Shown: positions 45,934 through 54,624, numbered from the stretch's first letter. The stretch is DNA of 64,000 bases from Marinobacter sp. LA51 (GCF_030297175.1 NZ_AP028070.1:558001-622000); one strand, 5' to 3'. Notes: generated by a model from the letters alone, not told the origin. Translations and numbers: made by a program.

Positions 45934-46444
45934 AAGACGGAGCGAAGGGCTCCCGTGCCACCGGCGGCAGCTTGCGCAGCTCGTTGTCAGGGCAATGCTG
46001 GCGCAGCTCCTTGACGGTGCGGCCGTCGGGGAGGGTCAGTGCGGGCTCAAGATCCAGCAGGGGCTGAAGTACAAAATCCCGGTTCGGTAGTTCTTTGTGG
46101 GGGACGGTCAGACGCTCGTCAGCCAGGGTCTGATTGCCAAAAACCAGCAGGTCCAGATCCAGTGTTCTCGGGCCCCAGTGCCGGAGTCGCTCACGGCCAT
46201 GACGCTGCTCGATGGTCTGCAGGTGGTCAAGCAGCTCGTGGGCGCCCAGGGTGGTGCGCAGCCAGACCGCGCCGTTAACGAAGTCCGGCTGATCCTGCGG
46301 GCCAACCGGGCGGCTGGCGTAAAAGGGCGACTGCGCCACCAGTACTGAATCCGGCAGGCCGGCCAGGGCGGCAACTGCCTGAGCCAGCTGTGCAGCCGGG
46401 TTCTCAAGGTTGCTGCCGAGGCCAATAAAGGCGTCCGTGGTCAT
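45932..46444 (-). CDS. folK: 2-amino-4-hydroxy-6-hydroxymethyldihydropteridine pyrophosphokinase, canonical copy
   Basis: A 170-residue HPPK with all usual motifs: FIGLGSNLENP, PQDQPDFVNGAVWLRT, IEQRHGRERLRHWGPRTLDLDLL and VPHKELPNRDFVLQPL. It transfers pyrophosphate from ATP to hydroxymethyl-dihydropterin before DHPS. It is coupled to pcnB by a one-base overlap, the conserved pcnB-folK-panBC order. Confidence 0.96.
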   Translation of the reverse strand: MTTDAFIGLGSNLENPAAQLAQAVAALAGLPDSVLVAQSPFYASRPVGPQDQPDFVNGAVWLRTTLGAHELLDHLQTIEQRHGRERLRHWGPRTLDLDLLVFGNQTLADERLTVPHKELPNRDFVLQPLLDLEPALTLPDGRTVKELRQHCPDNELRKLPPVAREPFAPS

Positions 46445-47811
46445 TACTCGGCGGGGCGCTTGGTGGGAGGCTTACGCCGACGCTTGCGCTTCTTGGGAGC
46501 GTCGCTGCCCAGCTCGGTCAGCATGCGCTCCTGGCCGCGTTCATCGGTTTTCTGGAAATCGGTCCACCATTGACCGAGACCGGGTTCGATTTCGCCCGCC
46601 GCTTCGCGTACCAGCAGGAAGTCATAGGCGGCCCGGAATCTGGGATGGCTCATAGCGGCAAAAGCGCGCTTGCCCTGACGACGGGGAAGGCGCATCTGCA
46701 TTTCCCAGATCTCTTTCATCGGTCCGGAGAAACGCTTGGGGATGGACGTGGCCTGAACCTGACGCCCAATGACCTTACCGATGGCGCCGTGCAGGGCCGG
46801 TTGAACCGGGTCGCCGTTGTCTTGACGTTGGGTCCATTCAGCCTGCAGGGCCGGCCAGAGCATGGCGGCAAACAGGAAGTAAGGCGTCACCGACTTGCCC
46901 TGGGCGATGCGGGCATCAGTATTGCGCAGGGCCTGACGGATAAGCTCATCCGACTCGCCGTTATTGATCGCCCGCACGGTCTCGGGGAACAGTGGCGCCA
47001 GCAGGTTATAGCGGCTCAACAGATCGTAAGTCGCTTCGCCCTGGCCAGCCGAGAACAGCTTGAGCACTTCCTCGAACAGGCGAGCGGGCGGAATGTGAGT
47101 GAGCAGGGGCGCGAGCTCCCGGATCGGGGCCTCGGTGTCCGGCTCAATGTCAAAATCAAGCTTGGCGGCAAAGCGGATGGCTCGCAGCATGCGCACCGGA
47201 TCTTCCCGGTACCGGGTTTCGGGGTCGCCAATCAGCCGGAGCTGGCGGTTGCGCAGATCCTCGACGCCATCGGCGAAATCGATCACGGTGAAGTCGCGGA
47301 TGCAGTAGTAAAGAGCATTAACCGTGAAATCCCGGCGCAGGGCGTCTTCTTCCTGGCTGCCGTAGACGTTGTCACGCAATAGCAGGCCGTGCTCGGAGGT
47401 TTTGCGATCGTCGTCCGGCGCGTCGTCTTCGGCTTCGCCGGCGTTGCCGCGGAACGTGGTCACCTCAATGACCTCGCGGCCAAACACCACGTGCACGATG
47501 CGGAAACGGCGGCCAATCAGCCGGGAGTTACGGAACAGCTCGTGCACCTCTTCTGGCGTCGCGTTGGTCGCGATGTCGAAGTCTTTGGGCACGCCGCCGA
47601 GCAGTATATCGCGCACGCCGCCGCCAACGAGATAGGCCTCGAAGCCGGCTTTGTTCAGCCGGTTGAGAACCTTCTTGGCAGGTTCACTGATGGCCGAGCG
47701 GGAAACATTGTGCTGGTCGCGCGGAATTTCCCGACGCTGATAGGGGCGGAGCTTCTTTTTCCCGGTGCCGGGAATAAAGGAACGGAGTTTTTCGACGAGT
47801 CGTTTAGGCAT
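46444..47811 (-). CDS. pcnB: Poly(A) polymerase I
   Basis: A 455-residue nucleotidyltransferase that adds 3' poly(A) tails and promotes RNA decay. The N-terminal nucleotidyltransferase fold has LVGGGVRDILLGGVPKDFDIAT with the metal-binding Asp pair. The C-terminal tail (PKKRKRRRKPPTKRP) is strongly basic, as in PcnB and unlike CCA-adding enzymes. It lies directly after the crcZ-like RNA, as in Pseudomonas. Confidence 0.95.
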   Translation of the reverse strand: MPKRLVEKLRSFIPGTGKKKLRPYQRREIPRDQHNVSRSAISEPAKKVLNRLNKAGFEAYLVGGGVRDILLGGVPKDFDIATNATPEEVHELFRNSRLIGRRFRIVHVVFGREVIEVTTFRGNAGEAEDDAPDDDRKTSEHGLLLRDNVYGSQEEDALRRDFTVNALYYCIRDFTVIDFADGVEDLRNRQLRLIGDPETRYREDPVRMLRAIRFAAKLDFDIEPDTEAPIRELAPLLTHIPPARLFEEVLKLFSAGQGEATYDLLSRYNLLAPLFPETVRAINNGESDELIRQALRNTDARIAQGKSVTPYFLFAAMLWPALQAEWTQRQDNGDPVQPALHGAIGKVIGRQVQATSIPKRFSGPMKEIWEMQMRLPRRQGKRAFAAMSHPRFRAAYDFLLVREAAGEIEPGLGQWWTDFQKTDERGQERMLTELGSDAPKKRKRRRKPPTKRPAE

Positions 47812-47920
47812 TTAAATCCGTGGTTGCGAAGAGCAAAAACCGAGAGTTTAACGGTTTGTGCAGGATTTGCCCACGTTTGACTGGGAATGAGGCACTGAAA
47901 GGTGGTTGGTCCAGATAATC

Positions 47921-47950
47921 AAAAGGCGGATCCGTTTTCACGAATCCGCC
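47921..47950 (-). terminator. Intrinsic terminator of the CrcZ-like RNA
   Basis: The stem GGCGGATTCG/CGGATCCGCC (one G-T pair) with loop TGAAAA is followed by TTTT on the minus strand. It ends 110 nt before pcnB. Confidence 0.88.
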
Positions 47951-48300
47951 CTGAAAGCGTTGACGATCTGCATTGTTTTTGTTGTTACCGGGATTCTTCT
48001 TAATTTTTCTACCCCACTGCATGTCCCCAATTCCGGGGGTCAGCGGTGCAAACGGAAAGCTTTGAACACACAGAGCGGTCAGAGACAACGAATGAGATTA
48101 GGGCAGGTGCAGTGTCGCCTGGAGGACGATTCTTCTCTACATCTACAACTCACACGTGCCGAGGGACCACTAAAAAGCAAAGTACCCAAAACACTCAGTT
48201 CGCTCACGTTCTGTATTTGTTTTTATTACTGAACGCTCTTCTGCAGCTTTTTGTTTTTGTTTTGGCGCTGCGTTGTCACGATTGTTTTTGTTGTCGTGCG
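47921..48300 (-). ncRNA. crcZ: CrcZ-like Hfq/Crc-sequestering small RNA
   Basis: A non-coding transcript of about 380 nt is predicted between cbrB and pcnB, the crcZ position in Pseudomonas. A near-consensus sigma54 promoter at 48311-48326 predicts the 5' end at about 48300, where the RNA begins GCACGACAACAAAAACAA, close to the start of known CrcZ. Four A-rich motifs lie at 48281-48294, 48247-48263, 48214-48228 and 47972-47986; the first and last share ACAACAAAAACAAT. A strong terminator ends it. CrcZ, induced by CbrAB, binds Hfq and relieves catabolite repression. The only open frame, at 47804-48088, has no coding features. Confidence 0.88.
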
Positions 48301-48310
48301 CCCTATAGGT

Positions 48311-48326
48311 TGCAGTCCGTGTGCCA
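48311..48326 (-). promoter_or_regulatory. Sigma54 promoter of the CrcZ-like RNA
   Basis: The minus strand reads TGGCACACGGACTGCA, with a full -24 TGGCAC and a -12 TGCA at the required 10-base GG-to-GC spacing. The predicted start is at about 48300. Confidence 0.88.
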
Positions 48327-48376
48327 GTTTTTAAAATTTCTTTTTTAACAGTGGCTTACGATTTTATGGGTTGTAA

Positions 48377-48469
48377 GTGTTACCCCGTACACAGCGAAAG
48401 TGTTACTGATGTCTCATTAATTCTGTGGCGAGTGTTACCGGGAGGAACAGGTGGTAACAATGGAGCCTG
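48377..48469 (-). promoter_or_regulatory. Cluster of GTAACAC/TGTTAC half-sites, probable CbrB enhancer
   Basis: Three GTAACAC copies on the minus strand (48377-48383, 48400-48406, 48432-48438) and one inverted TGTTAC (48464-48469) lie 52-145 bp upstream of the sigma54 promoter. The two outermost form TGTTAC-N15-GTAACA, like the palindrome reported for CbrB at crcZ in Pseudomonas. Confidence 0.75.
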
Positions 48470-48480
48470 GATTCATTTTT

Positions 48481-49884
48481 TTAATTGCCTGAACTTTTCT
48501 TGCGCGGAATGCCCAGGCGCTGGCGACGCTCCCACAGGGACTTCCGACTGATACCCAGTTTCTGGGCCAGCTCGGTTTCGCTCATGCGATCCTGGTTTTC
48601 CAGGACAAAGTGCTGGAAGTAGTCTTCCAGTGACAGGTCGTTAGAGGAATCGACATCGGTGGCGCGGGTTTGCTCGTTGTTGCCCTCGACCAGCGTTTCC
48701 GGGATGTATTCATCGCCAGCTTCGCTGTCCAGGTCGAGCAGTCCCGGTGAGATCACGTCGCCGTCACAAAGGATGGTCGCGCGTTCAATGGCATTCTCAA
48801 GCTCGCGCACGTTGCCCGGCCAGCGATGCCGTTCCAGCGCCCGCATGGCTTCCGGGCTCAGGTTGAGCAGTGGCTTGCTCATCTTCTCACCCTGACGTTT
48901 CAGGAAGCGTCGGGCCAGGCCCAGGATATCGGCCTGGCGCTCGCGCAGCGGCGGAATCCGGATTTGCATGACGTTGAGACGGTAATACAGATCCTCACGG
49001 AATTCGCCGGTGCGGGTCATGGCTTTCAGGTTGCGGTGGGTCGCGGCAATCATTCGAACATTCACGGTCCGGCTCTGGGTGGAGCCGACCTTGCGAATTT
49101 CGCTTTCCTGCAGCACCCGCAGCAGGCGGGCCTGGGCCTCTGCCGGCAGTTCGCCAATTTCGTCCAGGAACAGGCTGCCGCCGTCGGCGGCCTCGATCAG
49201 GCCGGTCCGTGCCGAAACCGCGCCGGTGAAGGCGCCCTTCTCATGACCGAACAATTCCGACTCAATCAGGCTCTCCGGAATCGCGGCGCAGTTCACTGAG
49301 ATCAGAGGTTTGGCGGCGCGGGGGCTGAGCAGGTGCAGGGCCCGTGCCGCCAGCTCCTTACCGGTACCCGATTCGCCCTGGATCAGCACGGTGGTTTCGG
49401 TCGGTGCGACCTTGCGAATCAGCGTGAAGACGCGCTGCATGGGTTCGCAGTTGCCAAACATGATGTTGGCCGGGTCGCTGTCCTCCGGGCTGGCGTCTGA
49501 ACCGCCCTGCAGGTCGCCGGTGGTGGCGCCCGGTATCTTCCGGGCCAGGATTTTCTCAACCGCAGCAAGCATTTCATCGTGATCGAACGGCTTGGCGATG
49601 TATTCGACCGCGCCCATCTTCATGGAATCGACCGCCGAGCGCAGGCTGGCGTAGCTGGTCATGATCAGTACCGGAGTGTTCGGGGCCCGGTTGATCAGTT
49701 CGGTGCCGGGGGCGCCCGGGAGTCGAAGATCAGAGATGATCAGATCAAACTGTTCCGGCTCGTAATTCTGCTCGGCTTCCTCCACCGATGCGGCGTCGGA
49801 TACCGTATATCCAGCATGCTGGAGCAGTTTACGCACTGCTGAGCGGATAATGTCTTCATCTTCTACGATCAGAATGCGAGGCAT
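48481..49884 (-). CDS. cbrB: NtrC-family sigma54 response regulator CbrB
   Basis: A 467-residue activator. It has an N-terminal receiver domain with phospho-acceptor Asp52 (LIISDLRLPG), a central AAA+ domain with Walker A GESGTGKE, the sigma54-contact loop GAFTGA and GGSLFLDEIGELP, and a C-terminal Fis-type HTH (ETELAQKLGISRKSLWERRQRLG). It is paired with cbrA seven bases upstream. Its expected target, the CrcZ-like RNA, lies immediately downstream with matching sites. It governs carbon and nitrogen source use. Confidence 0.95.
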   Translation of the reverse strand: MPRILIVEDEDIIRSAVRKLLQHAGYTVSDAASVEEAEQNYEPEQFDLIISDLRLPGAPGTELINRAPNTPVLIMTSYASLRSAVDSMKMGAVEYIAKPFDHDEMLAAVEKILARKIPGATTGDLQGGSDASPEDSDPANIMFGNCEPMQRVFTLIRKVAPTETTVLIQGESGTGKELAARALHLLSPRAAKPLISVNCAAIPESLIESELFGHEKGAFTGAVSARTGLIEAADGGSLFLDEIGELPAEAQARLLRVLQESEIRKVGSTQSRTVNVRMIAATHRNLKAMTRTGEFREDLYYRLNVMQIRIPPLRERQADILGLARRFLKRQGEKMSKPLLNLSPEAMRALERHRWPGNVRELENAIERATILCDGDVISPGLLDLDSEAGDEYIPETLVEGNNEQTRATDVDSSNDLSLEDYFQHFVLENQDRMSETELAQKLGISRKSLWERRQRLGIPRKKSSGN

Positions 49885-49891
49885 AGAGGTT

Positions 49892-52855
49892 TCATGACCT
49901 TTCGTTCTGGCTGACGGTGGTGGTGCCGGTTTCCGGCTCGTAAGCCGGTAGCCTCAGGCGTACACAGGTGCCGGTATTGGTGCCCGGGTTGGCCGGGCTG
50001 TCCACCTGGATGTTGCCGTAATGTTCTTCCACGATACTGTACACCAATGACAGGCCCAGTCCGGTGCCTTTGTTCGGGGCTTTGGTGGTGTAAAAGGGTT
50101 CGAACACGTGATCAAGCTGATCGGCCGGTATGCCGGAGCCCTCATCGACGACCTCGATGATAGCGGAGTAGCCGTCGCCGTTTCCACTGACCCGGACGGT
50201 GCCGCCAATGGGAGAGGCGTCCCGGGCATTGGCCAGCAGGTTAATAAAAACCTGTACGAGGCGTTGTTCATCGCCGAGCACCTGAAGATTCGGAGGGCAG
50301 TCGTTTACAAAGTGCACCCCCATGCCCTTGTCGCTCAGCGACAGCAGATTAATAGACTCATCCACGCACCGGTGAATGGTCACCGGCTCATAGCGGTTCG
50401 CATGAGCACGGTTGCCGGTGCGGGCGAAATTCATCAGCGATTGCAGGATGGTCGAAATCCGCCGGGTTTGCTGCTGAATCTGATCGGCGGTATCCAGGAT
50501 GTCCGGGTTGTCCGTTTCCAGCCGCAGATTCTGCGCCAGTGAGGAGATGCCGGTCACCGGGTTGCCGATCTCATGGGCAACCCCAGCGGCTAACCGGCCC
50601 ACCGAGGCCAGACGCTCGCTGTGCATCAGCTCGTCTTCCAGTTGCCGGGTCTCGGTCTGGTCTTCCACCAGGATGATACTGCCGCCTTCGGTATGATCCG
50701 GCCCACTCAGGGCTGCCTTGTGCAGGTTCAGCCAGTGGGGTTTGCCGCGCAGGTCCAGGCGATGTTTGTAGCGATGCAGTTCGTCGCCGTTGTGGAAGTC
50801 GTCCAGCAGGATGTGCCAATGCTCGGGCAGGGCCATCAGGCGGGCGCCGACAACATCGTCGGCGGTGATGCCGGTCAGGCTTTCCATGGTGTGGTTCCAC
50901 ATCAGGATTTCGCCGTCCTCGCCCACCGAGCAGGCCGGAATCGGCAGATTCTGCAGAGTCTGCCGATAATGTCGGCGCAGATTGTCCAGCTCGCCGGCAA
51001 GCCCCGTCAGCTGGTTCTGGTATTCCCCGAGTGCTCGTTCGACATAACGGATGTCCTGGCCGGTGCCGCCCCGTGTCATGGGCTTGAAGCCCAAGTGCCG
51101 TTTTACCATGTCCCGGGCAACTGAGGGCCCAAGCAGGCCGGACAGGTTGACCTCAATCTGATCCCGCAGTCGGCGCAGTTGGTACGGTCGGTACTCCAGC
51201 TTGGGCAGTTTCAGTTGCGCCAGAGCCCGTTCAACTTCCCGTTTGGCCACGCCCCGGCCCAGGGGTTCGGCCAATTGTTTGGCGAATTCGGTGGAGGAGG
51301 CGGCCAGAAGCTCCCGACGTTGGGGGCGGGAGAGGGCGCCCAGCGAGCAGGCCTGGGCCGCGCTGTTTTCTTCGTTGCTGCTGGTGCTGACCATGGATAT
51401 CAGCGCGAACACTGCGACATTGGCAGTCAGACTGATGAAGGTAAAGATATGCCAGTTGCTGTAGTCCGGCACCAGCGGAGCACCAAACAGGGCGAGCAAG
51501 TTAGTGGTGTGCGCAAATGGCAGCACCAGGGTGACGATCCAGATGGCAAGTCCGACCAACATCCCGGCAATCAGGCCCCGGCGATTGCCTTCGGGCCAGT
51601 AGATCACTCCCAGGGCGCCGGGCAGAAGCTGCAGTACACCGGACAGGGAAATGATTCCCAGAATGGACAAATCCAGGTTCTTGCCCAGAGTTTCATGAAA
51701 CAGCAGGGCCAGGAAAATAATGCCGGCGATCAGTACGCGCTTGATGCTCTGCAGCCAGCGGTAGATGTCGCCCTGGTCCCGAGGGGTTTTGACCGGTAAC
51801 ACCACGTGGTTGAGCACCATCCCGGCCAGGGCCAGGGTGCTGACGATCATCAGGCCGCTGGCGGCCGACAACCCGGCGATGTACATCAGCAGGGTTAGTC
51901 CCGGGCTGCCGAGGCTCTGGGCCACGCCGATGGCGTAGAAGCTCGGGCCGGTGGTTACCGCCAGGGCCTGGCCACCCCACAGGATCAGCGGAACCGGCAG
52001 GCCGATTAACAGCAGATACAGCGGCAGCCCCCAGCTGGCCTTGGCCAGCGCCTTGGGTGACGGGTTCTCGCTGAATGTCATGTGATACATGTGTGGCAGT
52101 ACAAGGGCCCCGGCAAACGACATCAGCATCAGAGCTCGCCAGCTGCCATCGTCCACGCTCAGGGTCATGGTGGTGGCCGGCGAGCTGTTGCTGAGCAGCC
52201 AGCCTTCGAGGCCGTTCATGCCGCCGAAGACGCCAAACAGGATAACCCCGCCCAATACCAGCATGGCCACCAGCTTGACCAGAGAATCGAAGGCGATGGC
52301 CAGCACCAGGCCCTGATGATTGTCGGACTTCTGGTCGCGGCGGGCACCAAACAGCATGGCAAACAGTACCACCGTGATACTGAACATCACGCTAATGGCC
52401 TGGGGCGAGGTGTCCGGAGCGAGAATGCTGGCTGAGGTAGTAACCGCCTGAATCTGCATGCTGAGCAGGGCCAGAATGGCACCGCCTGAGCACAGGGTGA
52501 CCAGGGTGCCGGCCCACTGACTGCGATATCGATAGGCGAACAGGTCGGCCAGCGAGGTTAACTGATAGGCGCGGCCGATGCGCAGCACTGGGTTGAGCAG
52601 TACCGGCGCCAGCAGGAAGGCACCACTGATGCCGAGGTAATAGGCGAGAAAGCCGTAACCGGAGTCCGCCGCTACACCGACGGCAGCATAGACCGCCCAG
52701 ATACCGGCGTAGACACCCAGACTCAGGGTGTAAACCAGCGGATGCCGGACCCAGTGCCGGAGCAAGGTGCCTTTCTCGGTTACCCAGGCAATAGCAAACA
52801 GGATCACCAGGTAAAGCAGGCTGGCTGCGAGTAGACTGGCGGCGCTAAAACTCAT
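49892..52855 (-). CDS. cbrA: Sensor histidine kinase CbrA with a sodium/solute symporter domain
   Basis: A 987-residue inner-membrane protein. Residues 1 to about 500 form an SSS-family transporter fold with around 13 helices. A linker (STAC-type) and a PAS domain (LQNLPIPACSVGEDGEILMWN) follow. The kinase has phospho-acceptor His761 in LASVGRLAAGVAHEIGNP, an N box NLLANARDAS and G boxes DEGSGIP and GTGLGLSL. It phosphorylates CbrB. The transporter half is known to move histidine in some Pseudomonas. It overlaps the upstream cbrX by 11 nt. Confidence 0.95.
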   Translation of the reverse strand: MSFSAASLLAASLLYLVILFAIAWVTEKGTLLRHWVRHPLVYTLSLGVYAGIWAVYAAVGVAADSGYGFLAYYLGISGAFLLAPVLLNPVLRIGRAYQLTSLADLFAYRYRSQWAGTLVTLCSGGAILALLSMQIQAVTTSASILAPDTSPQAISVMFSITVVLFAMLFGARRDQKSDNHQGLVLAIAFDSLVKLVAMLVLGGVILFGVFGGMNGLEGWLLSNSSPATTMTLSVDDGSWRALMLMSFAGALVLPHMYHMTFSENPSPKALAKASWGLPLYLLLIGLPVPLILWGGQALAVTTGPSFYAIGVAQSLGSPGLTLLMYIAGLSAASGLMIVSTLALAGMVLNHVVLPVKTPRDQGDIYRWLQSIKRVLIAGIIFLALLFHETLGKNLDLSILGIISLSGVLQLLPGALGVIYWPEGNRRGLIAGMLVGLAIWIVTLVLPFAHTTNLLALFGAPLVPDYSNWHIFTFISLTANVAVFALISMVSTSSNEENSAAQACSLGALSRPQRRELLAASSTEFAKQLAEPLGRGVAKREVERALAQLKLPKLEYRPYQLRRLRDQIEVNLSGLLGPSVARDMVKRHLGFKPMTRGGTGQDIRYVERALGEYQNQLTGLAGELDNLRRHYRQTLQNLPIPACSVGEDGEILMWNHTMESLTGITADDVVGARLMALPEHWHILLDDFHNGDELHRYKHRLDLRGKPHWLNLHKAALSGPDHTEGGSIILVEDQTETRQLEDELMHSERLASVGRLAAGVAHEIGNPVTGISSLAQNLRLETDNPDILDTADQIQQQTRRISTILQSLMNFARTGNRAHANRYEPVTIHRCVDESINLLSLSDKGMGVHFVNDCPPNLQVLGDEQRLVQVFINLLANARDASPIGGTVRVSGNGDGYSAIIEVVDEGSGIPADQLDHVFEPFYTTKAPNKGTGLGLSLVYSIVEEHYGNIQVDSPANPGTNTGTCVRLRLPAYEPETGTTTVSQNERS

Positions 52856-53021
52856 TGGGATCCCGTCGCCATTCCAGCCAGAAACCGATGGCGATAATAC
52901 CAGCCCAGATCAAATAGGGGCTGTACCAGGCGTTGCCCGGCGAGGTCCACCAATCGAGGATATTGGGAGAGAAGATGTAAATGGCCAAAACCAACAGGAA
53001 GACCAGACGATAGATATACAT
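52845..53021 (-). CDS. cbrX: CbrX-like small membrane protein upstream of cbrA
   Basis: A 58-residue protein translated from the ATG at 53021, MYIYRLVFLLVLAIYIFSP at the start and FWLEWRRDPNEF at the end, with two hydrophobic helices (about 3-20 and 36-52). Its last 11 nt, including its TAG stop, overlap the cbrA start, so translation of cbrA is probably coupled to it. A short ORF in the same place is called cbrX in Pseudomonas. Function unknown; a CbrA partner is plausible. No strong Shine-Dalgarno is visible. Confidence 0.8.
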   Translation of the reverse strand: MYIYRLVFLLVLAIYIFSPNILDWWTSPGNAWYSPYLIWAGIIAIGFWLEWRRDPNEF

Positions 53022-53071
53022 CAGGCATGCTATCCGCGCTGAGGTTTGTGAACCGCTTTATACCACGGGGT

Positions 53072-53944
53072 TCACCCAGCTGTCAGGTGGATGGCCTCGC
53101 GCCGCCAGTGGCTGGCGCCCCAGTCCAGGATGCTGTCGACTGACGCGCCGGCGAGAGACGCCGGTGGCATCTGGCCCAATGCCACCAGGGCCTGGATCAG
53201 ATTGTCGGCAGGCTGGTCGTCGTTCAGCGCTGGGGCGTGGGTCTGTTTGCTGAGCTTCTGGCCCTGTTCGTTGACGATGACCGGCACATGCAGCCAGCGC
53301 GGCGGGGTGGCGCCCAATGCCCGGTAAATCTGGGTTTGCTGGGCGGTCATGTCGAGTAGATCCGAGCCCCGGACCACATCGGTAATGCCCTGATCAATGT
53401 CGTCCACCACTACGGCCAGCTGATAGGCGTAAAAGCCTTCCTTGCGCAGGATAACCGGGTCGTCCAGTTCGGCGCTGACAGTTTGATTCTGGGGGCCTAG
53501 CAGCAGATCCTGCCAGTGATTGTGTTCATCGGTGAGGGCAAAGCGAACTGCCGATGGGCGATCGGTGGGGTCAGCTTGACGATCCCGGCAGCTATGAGGG
53601 TGTCGGCCGCCGTGTTGCTGGAGCTCCTTGCGAGAGCACACACACCGATAGGCGTCGCTGGTGGTCATCAACAGATCGATGGCTGCCTGATAGGCCTCGT
53701 GGCGACGGGACTGGAAACGTACGGCTTCGTCGGAAAACAGGCCATGGGCTTCAAGGCTGTTCAGGATTTGGCCGGTGGCTTCGGCGGGCTCTCGGAGTGG
53801 GTCCAGGTCTTCGATACGAACCAGCCATTGGCCGTTGTGGCTGCGGGCCTCCAGATAGCTGGCAAGGGCCGCGACCAGAGAGCCAAAATGCAAAGGGCCG
53901 GTGGGTGAGGGCGCGAATCGACCCCGGTAACGTGCTGCAGTCAT
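53072..53944 (-). CDS. gluQ: Glutamyl-Q tRNA(Asp) synthetase
   Basis: A 290-residue truncated GluRS paralogue that glutamylates queuosine in the anticodon of tRNA(Asp). It has the HIGH-type motif FAPSPTGPLHFGSL, zinc-site cysteines (CVCSRKEL, then SCRDR) and a KMSKS-like QKLSKQT. It lacks the anticodon-binding domain, as the family does. It follows dksA, the conserved order, with a hairpin between. Confidence 0.95.
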   Translation of the reverse strand: MTAARYRGRFAPSPTGPLHFGSLVAALASYLEARSHNGQWLVRIEDLDPLREPAEATGQILNSLEAHGLFSDEAVRFQSRRHEAYQAAIDLLMTTSDAYRCVCSRKELQQHGGRHPHSCRDRQADPTDRPSAVRFALTDEHNHWQDLLLGPQNQTVSAELDDPVILRKEGFYAYQLAVVVDDIDQGITDVVRGSDLLDMTAQQTQIYRALGATPPRWLHVPVIVNEQGQKLSKQTHAPALNDDQPADNLIQALVALGQMPPASLAGASVDSILDWGASHWRREAIHLTAG

Positions 53945-53955
53945 GCTTGCTCAGT

Positions 53956-53988
53956 CAGCCGGCGGCTTTTGAAAAGCACGGCCGGCTG
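53956..53988 (-). terminator. Hairpin between dksA and gluQ
   Basis: CAGCCGGC/GCCGGCTG (53956-53963, 53981-53988) encloses a second GCTTTT/AAAAGC stem. No T-run follows, and it ends 12 nt before the gluQ ATG. A terminator at this position limits gluQ expression in some enterobacteria. Confidence 0.5.
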
Positions 53989-54004
53989 CTGCGGGTAGGC
54001 TGGC

Positions 54005-54445
54005 TCAGATGCCAGTCTGGCGCTCGCGAATTTCAGCGAGAGTTTTGCAGTCAATGCACAGGGTCGCTGTCGGCCGTGCTTCCAGGCGACGGATGCCAAT
54101 TTCGACACCGCACTGATCGCAGAAGCCGTAGTCGTCTTTGTCGATGCGATCAATGGTCTTGTCGATCTTCTTGATCAGTTTACGCTCGCGATCACGGGTC
54201 CGCAGTTCCAGGCTGAATTCCTCTTCCTGGGTTGCGCGATCACTGGGATCGGCGTAATTTGCGGCGTCTTCCTGCATGTGGTGCATCGTGCGGTCCACTT
54301 CTTCCATCAGCTCCTGTTTCCATTGCAGCAGCAGATTTTTGAAGTGCTCCAGCATGTCAGCACTCATGTACTCTTCACCCTTCTTCATTTCGTAAGGGGT
54401 GAAGTTAGTAAAACGTTCGCGTGGTTGTTCTGCAGTGTTTGCCAT
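54005..54445 (-). CDS. dksA: RNA polymerase-binding transcription factor DksA
   Basis: A 146-residue ppGpp cofactor that enters the RNA polymerase secondary channel. It has an N-terminal coiled coil with the catalytic-tip Asp region (DPSDRATQEEE) and a C-terminal four-cysteine zinc finger (FCDQCGVEIG, then LCIDC). It works with the SpoT product made from 17973-20117. Co-oriented with gluQ. Confidence 0.96.
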   Translation of the reverse strand: MANTAEQPRERFTNFTPYEMKKGEEYMSADMLEHFKNLLLQWKQELMEEVDRTMHHMQEDAANYADPSDRATQEEEFSLELRTRDRERKLIKKIDKTIDRIDKDDYGFCDQCGVEIGIRRLEARPTATLCIDCKTLAEIRERQTGI

Positions 54446-54624
54446 TGAACCCGGCCTCTTGTTTGTACTTCACAAGAACGCTTTGCTTCCCACCGCTTGA
54501 GCCCCCGTGGCTGAGCGATTTAACCCTGGATGAAGCATTCGTCCTGAAACGGGAATTTGCGGAAAATAGCAGATAAGTCACGGGGGTGCCAGCCTTGTGA
54601 TACCGACTTTTGAATGGAGACCAC

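Noticed and set aside
47804..48088. Minus-strand open frame of 94 codons inside the cbrB-pcnB gap
   Set aside because: It overlaps the RNA terminator and the pcnB start, has no ribosome site and no protein-like composition. The region is better explained as non-coding RNA.
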